This document shows positions 1 through 7,904 of a stretch of 11,407 bases of DNA, piece by piece. This stretch comes from Methylococcaceae bacterium (lineage in GTDB: Bacteria; Pseudomonadota; Gammaproteobacteria; Methylococcales; Methylomonadaceae). The notes below the pieces were generated by a model. The model made no database searches, was not told where the DNA came from, and was given only the letters and a program-made list of their open reading frames with translations. Each line of letters opens with the position of its first letter. Position 1 is the first letter of the stretch. The stretch is from the NCBI GenBank assembly GCA_005779525.1, contig SXIZ01000012.1:1-11407 (forward strand), in the 5' to 3' direction. The translations under genes were made by a program, and so were the position numbers.

Positions 1-2596
1 GCAATCATTTTAGTAAACTGCTTACCTTTATCGTCAAGCAATAAAATGCTGCATACCATGGCCGAATTAATTTTTTCGACCCCTAAAACCAAGGCTTCAA
101 GGATATGTTGTAGCGGTTTATGGGTCGCTAATTGTTCAAGACTATTGTTGCGAAATTGTTCATAGTCATCAGCATTTTTGCGTTCGGTGATATCAAAGAG
201 CACCATTAACTGTTCATCAGAGCCTTCAATAAGGGCGGTACTGATGATCACGGTTTTAACTGAACCGGATTGCGTGCAGATATTCAGTTCCAGAGTCGAG
301 GCTGGATGCTGTTCTGGATTGGCAACAGTCAGTGTTGTTGGCCAACGCGCTTGCGCAAAGGCGCGGTACTCAGGATTAGGAAACGCTTTAAGCCACCACT
401 CAGCGAGTGTTGGAATATCTGCCGCGCTGTAGCCAAACGTTTGTATAAACGCTGGATTCAAATAGGTCAGGTGCTGGTATTTGTCATTTAACGCCATGGG
501 GACGGGCGAAATCTCAATAATCGAGCGAAATTTTTCCTCACGTTTTTTTAATTCTCGCTCCATTAGATAGCGGGCGGTGATGTCACGCAGAAAGCAAAAA
601 TTAAATTCATGCCCGCCAATATTGACATAATTGGCATTCACTTCAATAGGGTATACGACCCCTTCCTTGGTACAGTGTCGAGTGTTGAGCGTGATCGTAC
701 CGCGCCGTTTAAGGTCTTCAAAGTATATTTCCCAAACGCTGGGGGGAAAATCAACGTCTAGATCAAAAATACGCAAGTTGAGCATTTCATCGATCGTGTA
801 ACCGCGTTCACTACAGGCGGCATGATTGGCATAGAGAATACTGCCTTGGCGGTCGATCCAAAAGATGCTATCCCCCGCGTGATCCACACAAAAACGCATC
901 ATTTGCAGCGATTCTTCGGCGTGTTTTCGATCGCTTATATCGGTGATTGTTCCAATAAAGCCCAATAATTCCCCTGTTGCCGAGCGTGATTCGCGCGATT
1001 GCCCAATAACCCAGAAAATCTTCCCATCGGCTCGTTGAATACGGTACTCTAAATTGAATTGGCGCTGTTCTTTAACGGAGTGCATCCATTCGCTAAATAC
1101 TTTTTCTCTGTCTTCAGGATAGAGTGCGCTTACCCAGCCATCATTTAGGGTATGTTCGAGCGATAAACCCGTCATTTCAGTCCAACGTTCGTTTACGTAG
1201 CTGCAATTCCCCTGTGGGTCAGTTTCGAACACACCAACAGGCGTAGTTGAAATAAGTGTGGATAAATGGCGCTCTTTATCAGCAAGTTCAAGTTCGATTC
1301 TTTTGCGTTCGCTGATGTCGGAGAAAAAACCAACATAGTGAATCACCTCGCCATTTGCATCGCAGAGCGTAGAAATCGTAATACTTTCAATATACAGCTC
1401 CCCGTTTTTCTTACGATTCCATAATTCGCTCTGCCAATAGCCATTTTTATTTAAATCTGCCCACATAGCCGCGAAGAATTCTGGACCATGTATACCCGAG
1501 CTGAGGATGCGCGGATTTTGCCCAAGCACCTCGGATCGAGTGTAGCCGGTGATCTCATTGAAGCTAGGATTGACATCAACGATAGTGCCATGGGCATCGG
1601 TAATCATGATCGCTTCACGGGCTTCTTTGAAAACTCGTGCGGATAAGGCGAGTTGGGCTGCAGCTTGTTTGTGTTCTACTCGACGTTTATAAAATTCATA
1701 GCCAGCAAAACCGAGCAGGATCGCGATAATAGGCGCCAAATAGCGAAACACTTCCCAAAAAGTAGCTTTCTTATTTTCATACGGGCCAAACCATTTTTCG
1801 TACAAAGCATCGAAACTACCGTTGGGTTTTGTTAAGGCTAAGCCTTCATTGATTTTGGCGAGCAAATCCGCATTGCCTTTGTGCACCGCAAAGGAAAATT
1901 TTTGCGTAAATCCAGCTTTGACATCCAGCGCCACCACATTTGGAATGTTAAATTCACGTAAGGTTTGCATGCCTGCAAGTTTACTTATTAACATCGCATC
2001 GTGTTTACCCGAAGCTAACAAGCGCAAGCCCTGTTCGGTGGTATCTACCAGAATCAGTTGTTGTTCCAAACCTTTTGCGACTGCGTAATCATGGGCAAGA
2101 TCTGCTTTCAAGACGATAATGGATTTTCCACCAAAATCGGCTTCTGAATGAATGCGCGCATCTCCTTTGCGCACAAAAATCGCTCCATGAATAGTGACAT
2201 GGGGAATAGTAAAATCTGCAAACTCGTGACGCTCAGCAGATTGCGCAAGATTTATCAGGACATCAATTTTGCCTGCTTTAAATTCATCAAGAATTTCATG
2301 AAAAGGCAATACGCGGATATGGTAATTAATGCCCGCTTCTGCAGCGACTGCTTTCCATAAATCCACCGTAAATCCGTCAGCCGTGGCATCAGTCATTCCA
2401 ATTGCAAACGGCGGATAGTTTTGTTCACTACCCACAACTAAGGTTTTTTTTCAACCGCGATAGCAGGCGATTGGAGAGTATGTTCAGTTGCAAAAGGTTG
2501 ATTAACTTCTGAGATTGCAAGCGACGTTGCGCTTGTAAATAACATGAGAGTCAGGAGGACAACTACTGAAAGTAAGCTATCGATCTTTATTAACAT
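1..2596 (-). CDS. Periplasmic-binding/PAS/GAF membrane sensor, partial, frame change near N-terminus
   Basis: This is a membrane sensor whose output domain lies beyond the left edge. Translation from the ATG at 2596 gives a signal peptide (MLIKID, then a hydrophobic stretch to about residue 25) and stops at TAG 2438-2440. Reading continues in the -1 frame from 2444 to the edge without a stop. Residues below are numbered for the joined product. Residues 52-270 are a bacterial solute-binding domain of family 3 (starts TLVVGSEQNYPPFA, ends KWFGPYE). One membrane helix lies at about 282-302 before KRR. Four PAS domains follow at about 315-437 (ITGYTRSEVLGQNPRIL), 447-560, 565-685 and 688-805, most ending in a D-I-[ST]-x-R type motif. 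A GAF domain begins near 817 (MVCSILLLDDKGK). The GAF start resembles those in GGDEF/EAL proteins, but a histidine kinase output is equally possible. The gene is probably monocistronic, reading away from the efflux operon behind it. The domain calls are secure; whether the gene is intact is not. Confidence 0.85.
2413..2451 (-). other. Slippery A8 run and downstream hairpin at the frame change
   Basis: The coding strand reads GTT GAA AAA AAA CCT TAG in the signal-peptide frame, so positions 2450-2444 are a canonical A AAA AAA slippery heptamer. A -1 slip there makes the next codon ACC at 2444, which is exactly the frame of the binding domain (K-K-T-L-V-V-G). The upstream frame stops two codons later (TAG), and the downstream frame is blocked just upstream by TGA, so the switch must occur in this run. 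Ten bases after the heptamer a 7-bp hairpin can form (GGGTAGT, loop GAACAAA, ACTATCC, one G-U pair; 2433-2413). Alternatives are a homopolymer sequencing error (nine A would also restore the frame), transcript slippage, or a genuine inactivating indel. Confidence 0.6.
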
Positions 2597-2643
2597 CGTA
2601 ATATGATACTAATAAGCAAATTTAGGGTAATAATTTCCTACTG

Positions 2644-2649
2644 ATTATA
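2644..2649 (-). promoter_or_regulatory. Possible -10 element for the sensor gene
   Basis: On the minus strand a perfect TATAAT lies 47 bases before the sensor ATG, preceded by CTGTA. No good -35 hexamer is visible at 16-18 bases, so if it works it may need an activator or the upstream TG. An alternative -10-like TATCAT sits closer to the start. This is sequence match only. Confidence 0.35.
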
Positions 2650-2683
2650 TACAGTAAGGTCATTTTTTGCACGATACCAGCAC

Positions 2684-2713
2684 TAAACTGAAACAAGTAT
2701 GCTTGTGAGTTTA
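2684..2713. repeat. Imperfect inverted repeat upstream of sensor promoter
   Basis: Outer arms TAAACT (2684-2689) and AGTTTA (2708-2713) and inner arms ACAAG (2693-2697) and CTTGT (2702-2706) surround a TATG centre, with a small internal loop (GAA opposite G). That is eleven paired bases in thirty. It lies about 35-65 bases upstream of the proposed -10, where an operator could sit. No T tract follows on either strand, so it does not look like an intrinsic terminator. Confidence 0.4.
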
Positions 2714-2913
2714 TTAGAGTTTTGAAGCTGTAGGCTAAGCGAAATACTGCTTAAATGTGCGCTTTGAAGCACACCTGCCTAAAATTTATGACTGTACAGG
2801 GACGAGATATTAACTTGAGGAGGTGGGAGTCAGGGCATGTTTATAAGTGCTTAGCTGACAACGGTATCAGAGTGATGACTTAGTACACTTCGGTATCGCA
2901 GTGGATAGTAAAG

Positions 2914-2974
2914 CAATAGCGTTTTTTTGAGGGGCTATTGTGCCACTGCCGACTGATGAGGGCTTTCAGCAGTG
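2914..2974. repeat. Two adjacent hairpins downstream of the efflux operon
   Basis: The first has arms CAATAGC (2914-2920) and GCTATTG (2934-2940) with a 13-base loop. The second has arms CACTGC (2944-2949) and GCAGTG (2969-2974) with a 19-base loop. They lie 37-97 bases after the adaptor stop on the transcribed strand, a fitting place for a 3' end structure, but neither is followed by a T run in the direction of the operon. They may be a weak terminator, an RNA-stabilising element, or chance. Confidence 0.35.
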
Positions 2975-3010
2975 CACACAAAGCTAAGATCAGGATAGGC
3001 CTGGGGCCGA

Positions 3011-4192
3011 TTAAGAGGCTTTGGGTTTGCTTTCGACGACAGTGACCACTTCACCTGCTTGCAATAAATCCGAAGGACTGGCGACGACAACATCGTTCGC
3101 ACTAATCCCCTCAATAATTTCTACTTCACGTCCGAAATCACGACCCAATTTAACGGGATGCATACTCACGCGATGTTCCTGATCCACGACGACGACATGG
3201 GTCCCCGTAGGATCAATGACCAAGGTATTGGCGGGGACGACTAAAGGACTGGTTTTACGCACCACATTAATGCTGACTTCGACGTAGGCGCCCGGTAGAA
3301 GTTTGCCGTCATTATTGGGTAAGGCAATATCCACTTGCCGAGCCCGATTGATGGGGTCTATGGCGCCAGCAATATGATCAATATGCGCGTTGATGGTTTT
3401 GCCTTTGGCTTCAATTAAACGCACCGTGACCTCTTGGCCGAGTTTCACATCATCCGCATAGACTTGGGGTATCCAAACCGTCAGGCGTAATGGATCAATT
3501 TGGGTGAGGGCGAATAATTCTTGAGTTCCCGCGTTGATCAGACTCCCAATTTCAGTGCTACGTCGCGTAATCACACCGGAGAAGGGTGCGACCACACTGC
3601 GGTAATCTGCAATTTTTTGCAGGCGTTTAACATTCACTTCCGCGGCGGCTAAATCCGCCTCGGCTTGCAATACCGCACTGCGTTTTTCGTCATACTCTTG
3701 TTGTACGGCGCTATCGCTTTCTTTTAACACCGTCCAACGTTTTAGCGTGGAACGCGCTAGTTCCAAGCGTACTTTGATTTGTGCTAAGGCCGCCTGCGCT
3801 TGCGCTAATTCTTGTTCTAATTCAGGGACATCAATGGTAGCTAATAATTCGCCTTTTTTAACGGGATCACCAATGGTTTTATGCCAAGCACTGAGATAGC
3901 CATTGCTGCGCGCGAAGATTTGAGTTTCGGCATTGCCGCGCAGACTTGCAGGTAATACCAGTTTTCGGTTGCTTTCTCCGGGTTTGGAATGTGCGGCGAT
4001 CACCGTGCGTGCCAAGCTGGCAGCGGTGCGTTGTTCCAGGTTTTTGGCCTCGCTGGTATTGAGTGCATACCGCCAAGCACCCGCAAGACCAAGCGCAAAT
4101 AAACATACCCCACCGATAATTTTGACCGCGACTAAAGTGCGCTGTGGATTTTCGATATGGGCAGAGACAAATACAGGAGGTTGCTGACTCAT
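3011..4192 (-). CDS. RND efflux periplasmic adaptor (membrane fusion protein)
   Basis: This adaptor would link the inner-membrane RND permease encoded just upstream to an outer-membrane channel. From the ATG at 4192 (MSQQPPVF) it has 393 residues, the usual size for the HlyD/AcrA family. One hydrophobic segment at about 19-40 anchors it to the inner membrane. A biotinyl-lipoyl-like half motif (IFARSNGYLSAWHKTIGDPVKKGELLATID) is followed by a long alpha-helical hairpin rich in Ala, Glu and Gln, then the second lipoyl half (VVAPFSGVITRR), a beta-barrel (LTVWIPQVYADDVKLGQ) and a C-terminal membrane-proximal domain. An in-frame ATG at 4231 would add 13 residues that overlap the permease gene. I prefer 4192 because it lies 7 bases after the permease stop; neither start has a clear ribosome-binding site. 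Translational coupling is likely. No outer-membrane factor gene is in the window. The substrate cannot be read from the sequence. Confidence 0.93.
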   Translation of the reverse strand: MSQQPPVFVSAHIENPQRTLVAVKIIGGVCLFALGLAGAWRYALNTSEAKNLEQRTAASLARTVIAAHSKPGESNRKLVLPASLRGNAETQIFARSNGYLSAWHKTIGDPVKKGELLATIDVPELEQELAQAQAALAQIKVRLELARSTLKRWTVLKESDSAVQQEYDEKRSAVLQAEADLAAAEVNVKRLQKIADYRSVVAPFSGVITRRSTEIGSLINAGTQELFALTQIDPLRLTVWIPQVYADDVKLGQEVTVRLIEAKGKTINAHIDHIAGAIDPINRARQVDIALPNNDGKLLPGAYVEVSINVVRKTSPLVVPANTLVIDPTGTHVVVVDQEHRVSMHPVKLGRDFGREVEIIEGISANDVVVASPSDLLQAGEVVTVVESKPKAS

Positions 4193-4199
4193 AAGGCTA

Positions 4200-7100
4200 T
4201 TATTCTGCAAGTAAAAGGGTTCGGTTCGCATAGTGGCGATCTAGCCAGCGATGCATGCTGGCAAAGACCAGCGGTACAAACATTAATGTTGACAGCGTGG
4301 CAAAGGCTAAACCACCAATAACCGCCCGTCCTAATGGTGCATTTTGTTCGGCGCCTTCACCCCAACCAATCGCCATCGGTAACATACCGACTATCATCGC
4401 AAAGGCGGTCATTAACACCGGACGTAAACGTGTCGCCGCTGCTTCTAGCGCCGCCGAGGTGGGTGGTAGGCCCGCACTGAGACGCGTTCTGGCAAAGGAC
4501 ACCAGCAAAATACTATTGGCGGTGACTACACCCATCGCCATAATGCTGCCAGTTAAGGCTGGAATGCTTAAGGTGGTACCCGTAATAAACAGCGTCCAGG
4601 CGATGCCTGCAAGGGCCGCGGGCAGGGCGCTGATAATGATTAAGGGATCTAACCACGATTGAAAATTCACAACTAGTAATAAATATAACAAGACAATTGC
4701 GACCCCCAAACCAGTTGCTAAGCCTAAAAAGGAATTGTTCAGGGTTTGAATTTGGCCACGGACTGCAATTTCTACCCCTCTGGGTAATTTAGCCTTGGTG
4801 GCGTTGACTAAGGTTTCCAGGTCTTGACTGACCGATCCTAAATCACGATCTTCGATATTAGCGTAGATGTTAAAGGCATTACTGACGTTGTAGTGGGTTA
4901 CGACGACAGGTTGCACCGCGCGTTTGAGATTGACCAAGTTTCCTAAGAGTTGTGGGGTGTTTTGGTTATCACCGCCCACTGGGGTGCGCATCAAGGCTTC
5001 TATGCTATCGAGTTCTAGTGGATTGCCCATGACGCCAATATTGACGGTATTGCCATTATTGGGATTCAACCAATAGGTGGGGGCGGTTTGCATACTACCA
5101 CTTAAGGTCAATAATAGGTTTTGCGCTACATCTCGAGCAGAAATGCCCACTTGTTGTAATTGCGTGCGGTTCATTTCCAAATCCAGCGCGGGACGGTTGA
5201 CCCGCTGATAGATGTGAGTATCCACCAAGCCGGGGACTTGGCGTAAGCGATTATTTAATTCCACTACCAACGGCATGATCTCTTCCGGTTTACCGCCTAA
5301 AAATTGAATATCAATCGGTGCGGGAATGCCAAAATTCAGCGTTTGACTCACTTGATCGGCGGGTTGAAAAAAGAACTCTAAGTTAGGGAATAAGCGCGGT
5401 AATTCCGTACGTAAAGCTTTGATATAGCTGGCGCTAGGGGCGTGATCGCCTTGACGTAAGGAAATCATAATTTCGGTATCCGCACTTTCAACCGTACCGG
5501 AATTACCAAATAAAGTATTCCGGGTGCTGTACGGGCCACCAATAATATCTAGCATATCCGCCAGTTCCGCAGGCGGAATGCGCGCGCGGATGACTTTTTC
5601 TACTGCATCAATCAGGGTTGGCATTTCTTCAATACGTGTCCCTGTAGGCGCACGCACGTGCAGACGAATTTGTCCGGCATCCACGGCCGGGAATAAATCG
5701 CGGCCTAAGAGTGGCACCAACGTTAACGATAACAAGCAGAACACTAAAAAACTGCTGCCATATTTAAAGCGGTGCAACAGCAAATGGTTTAGCACTACCA
5801 CATAATGTCCGCGCAAGCGTTCAAATCCAGATTCAAAACTGTGGTGTAGCGCAGTAAAGAGCTGCCAGAGACTACTCGCAGGCTTTTGATGGCGACGGTC
5901 ATGATGCCCCGACATCATATACATCACTAAGGTAGGCACTAAAGTTCGGGAGAGCAGATAAGACGCCAGCATGGCAAATACCACGGCTTCCGCCATTGGT
6001 ACAAACAAGCTGCGGGCAACGCCGGTTAAAAAGAACATCGGCACGAATACAATGCAAATACATAAAGTAGACACCAACGCTGGCATCGCAATCTCCGCTG
6101 CGCCGTCTAGAATGGCTTGTTGTGGGTTTTTACCCATCAGCATTTGGCGTTCGATATTTTCGATTTCAACAGTCGCATCATCCACCAGAATACCTACTGC
6201 CAGTGCTAATCCGCCCATGGTCATCAAATTAATGGTTTCGCCTAGCAAATACAGCACGATTAACGACACCATAATCGATAAAGGAATCGACACCGCAATA
6301 ATCAACGTGCTACGCCAATTACCTAAAAACAATAAAATCATAGCCGCAGTCAAACCTGCCGCAATCAGTGCTTCATGCACCACATTGCCGATAGCGGCGC
6401 GGACAAACAACGACTGATCGAACATCAATTTTATATTGATGCCTTCAGTCATTTGTTCCAGCATTTTAGGTATCGTTTGTTTCACATGGTCGACGACATC
6501 TAAGGTTGAAACATTACCGCGTTTAAATACCGAATTCAAAATACCGCGTTCGCCATTTTGTCGAGCAATCGTCGTGGTGGGGGCCGAGCCATCGCGTACA
6601 TTAGCGACATCTTTAATCAGCGTGGTATTACCATTAGCAGTGCGCACAGGCAGATCGCCTATGCGCGGAATTGCCGCCACTGCCCCATTGAGCAGCACGT
6701 CGTATTCGGTCGCGCCCACTTTGATGGTGCCCGTCGGCACAATTAAATTTTGCTCAGCCATCGCATCCACTAAATCTGCAGGCGTCAAGCCCCGTGAAGT
6801 TAACGCGGGCGCATCGATGTCGACTGTAACTTGGCGACTTTTTGATCCAAAAGGATTGGTGACCGCTACACCGGGTTTGGATTGCAGTGCGGTGCGTACC
6901 ACGTTATTCACCAAATCATTCACCTCGGTTTCCGGCACGGTGCTGCTAGAAATACTTAACTGCACCAACGGTAAATCCGAAGCAGAATATTGAATTACCT
7001 GCGGAGGCGCGGTGCTGGGCGGTAAGGAACGGTACACTGAGTTACTGCTGGACATCACTTGCGCGATGGCGGTACGAATATCGGTGTCAGGATGAAAAAA

Positions 7101-7379
7101 AACTTTAATAACGGTGGATCCGGCAAATGATAGTGATTCGCTATGTTCTATGCCGTCAATTAATGACATTGAGCGTTCAATCGAATTTGCCAGTCTATCG
7201 GCAATTTCTTTGGCATTCATACCTTTGTAATCCCACAACATGGCTACCACCGGAATATCGATATCCGGGAAGATGTCGGTAGGCATTTTGCGCAATACAT
7301 AAGGTGTAGATAACAAAATCAATAAAGCCGCCACTAAAAAAGTATAGGGACGACGTAAAGCAATATTAACAATCCACAT
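4200..7379 (-). CDS. RND family efflux permease (HAE-1/AcrB-like)
   Basis: This is a proton-driven inner-membrane exporter, normally trimeric, with large periplasmic porter loops. At 1059 residues it is full length for the family. It starts with MWIVNIALRRPY and the first helix, and contains KMPTDIFPDIDIPVV, the typical porter entry. Helices 2-6 begin near residue 340. Helix 4 carries GILVDDATVEIENIER with the Asp pair at 400-401, equivalent to AcrB Asp407/Asp408. In helix 10 (GVVTANSILLVSFAR) Ala at about 954 aligns with the AcrB relay Lys940, so the relay differs from AcrB; similar VTANS sequences occur in a known subgroup, so this need not mean loss of function. The C-terminal half repeats the fold (helices near 540 and 865-1040). 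It is the first gene of a two-gene operon, with the adaptor 7 bases downstream; this order is the reverse of acrAB. The specificity is unknown. Confidence 0.95.
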   Translation of the reverse strand: MWIVNIALRRPYTFLVAALLILLSTPYVLRKMPTDIFPDIDIPVVAMLWDYKGMNAKEIADRLANSIERSMSLIDGIEHSESLSFAGSTVIKVFFHPDTDIRTAIAQVMSSSNSVYRSLPPSTAPPQVIQYSASDLPLVQLSISSSTVPETEVNDLVNNVVRTALQSKPGVAVTNPFGSKSRQVTVDIDAPALTSRGLTPADLVDAMAEQNLIVPTGTIKVGATEYDVLLNGAVAAIPRIGDLPVRTANGNTTLIKDVANVRDGSAPTTTIARQNGERGILNSVFKRGNVSTLDVVDHVKQTIPKMLEQMTEGINIKLMFDQSLFVRAAIGNVVHEALIAAGLTAAMILLFLGNWRSTLIIAVSIPLSIMVSLIVLYLLGETINLMTMGGLALAVGILVDDATVEIENIERQMLMGKNPQQAILDGAAEIAMPALVSTLCICIVFVPMFFLTGVARSLFVPMAEAVVFAMLASYLLSRTLVPTLVMYMMSGHHDRRHQKPASSLWQLFTALHHSFESGFERLRGHYVVVLNHLLLHRFKYGSSFLVFCLLSLTLVPLLGRDLFPAVDAGQIRLHVRAPTGTRIEEMPTLIDAVEKVIRARIPPAELADMLDIIGGPYSTRNTLFGNSGTVESADTEIMISLRQGDHAPSASYIKALRTELPRLFPNLEFFFQPADQVSQTLNFGIPAPIDIQFLGGKPEEIMPLVVELNNRLRQVPGLVDTHIYQRVNRPALDLEMNRTQLQQVGISARDVAQNLLLTLSGSMQTAPTYWLNPNNGNTVNIGVMGNPLELDSIEALMRTPVGGDNQNTPQLLGNLVNLKRAVQPVVVTHYNVSNAFNIYANIEDRDLGSVSQDLETLVNATKAKLPRGVEIAVRGQIQTLNNSFLGLATGLGVAIVLLYLLLVVNFQSWLDPLIIISALPAALAGIAWTLFITGTTLSIPALTGSIMAMGVVTANSILLVSFARTRLSAGLPPTSAALEAAATRLRPVLMTAFAMIVGMLPMAIGWGEGAEQNAPLGRAVIGGLAFATLSTLMFVPLVFASMHRWLDRHYANRTLLLAE

Positions 7380-7443
7380 GAATTCTTGCTTGACCAGGTA
7401 ATTAAAGGTAAAACCAGGCGGGCAGAGTTTGACCCCCTAGCCA

Positions 7444-7473
7444 ATTAAAGCTAGCAATACCCATACCATTCAA
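7444..7473 (-). promoter_or_regulatory. Possible sigma-70 promoter of the efflux operon
   Basis: On the minus strand TTGAAT (7473-7468) and TTTAAT (7449-7444) are separated by 18 bases, matching TTGACA/TATAAT at 4 and 5 of 6 positions. A start near 7437 would leave a leader of about 57 bases before the permease ATG at 7379. No strong ribosome-binding site precedes that ATG. Confidence 0.35.
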
Positions 7474-7616
7474 GAAAGCAAACGGAATTAAACAGCTGTT
7501 ATCTCGATTATGTTTGTAGTAGCAAGGCTTTAGCTGTAGCTTAGATGCAACGAGTCACGTTAGGAATATGCTTAAGCGTGTCTAGGAGCAGGTTGTGCTG
7601 TTGCTACAGCAGCAGT

Positions 7617-7684
7617 TGAGCGTCAGGGTTGCTGGTAAAACAACAGTTCATAGTACACTGGGTGAACGTCAGAACTAAGTACTA
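7617..7684. repeat. Cluster of direct and inverted repeats, possible operator
   Basis: TGAGCGTCAG (7617-7626) and TGAACGTCAG (7663-7672) are a direct repeat with one difference, 46 bases apart. GTTCA (7646-7650) pairs with TGAAC (7663-7667), and TAGTAC (7651-7656) pairs with GTACTA (7679-7684). The density of symmetric elements in a divergent promoter region suggests regulator binding sites, but no regulator is identified and chance is possible. Confidence 0.35.
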
Positions 7685-7904
7685 GGTCAACCCCTTTAAA
7701 CATACATTAGCGTTTTGTTTGAGGCTGTAGCTATAGAGCCTACCTGAAACCATTGCCAAAACTCGTGTAATATCCACAATTTAAGCTATAAATTCATATT
7801 TTCTCCATACTCCTGAGTAATTTAGTCAATAAAATACTCGCAACTACCGGAAATCAACTTGCCTTCTGCGTAGTCAGCTTATCAATCTCACTTGGAGTAT
7901 ACCG

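Larger units (their letters stand above)
2597..3010. other. Intergenic region between efflux operon and sensor gene
   Basis: I see no gene on either strand in these 414 bases. It holds the possible sensor promoter, the imperfect repeat at 2684-2713 and two hairpins at 2914-2974. There is also a near-repeat of 13 bases with two differences, CGGTATCAGAGTG at 2862 and CGGTATCGCAGTG at 2891. No U-rich intrinsic terminator for the efflux operon could be found; a short GGCC-TGG-GGCC stem lies next to the adaptor stop codon but no T run follows it. Confidence 0.6.
7380..7904. other. Divergent intergenic region, efflux operon / dioxygenase
   Basis: These 525 bases lie between two outward-reading genes and must hold promoters for both. 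I see no coding region or RNA gene. Visible items are the possible efflux promoter (7444-7473), a TGCTGT-TGCT-ACAGCA hairpin at 7596-7611, the repeat cluster at 7617-7684, and an imperfect 20-base palindrome AGGCTGTAGCTATAGAGCCT at 7722-7741. For the plus-strand gene only weak promoter matches are visible in the AT-rich stretch 7745-7800 (for example TATAAA at 7787 without a good -35). No regulator gene is adjacent. Confidence 0.55.

Noticed and set aside
178..491. Two overlapping plus-strand open frames near the left edge
   Set aside because: They are opposite the fourth PAS domain of the sensor and have no ribosome-binding site or recognisable motif.
1653..2360. Short plus-strand open frames over the sensor gene
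   Set aside because: They are antisense to a continuous minus-strand reading with clear binding-domain and PAS motifs, and show no family features of their own.
2816..2855. GGAGGTGG-like sequence followed by an ATG on the plus strand
   Set aside because: The frame stops after five codons (MFISA), so it is not a gene.
4255..6993. Several plus-strand open frames of 60-185 codons over the permease gene
   Set aside because: All lie antisense to a full-length RND permease; their low-complexity Ala/Ser/Thr/Ile composition is what the reverse of membrane-protein codons gives.
7380..7904. tRNA, small RNA or regulator gene in the divergent gap
   Set aside because: No cloverleaf, no open frame with a start site and no recognisable RNA family could be seen.
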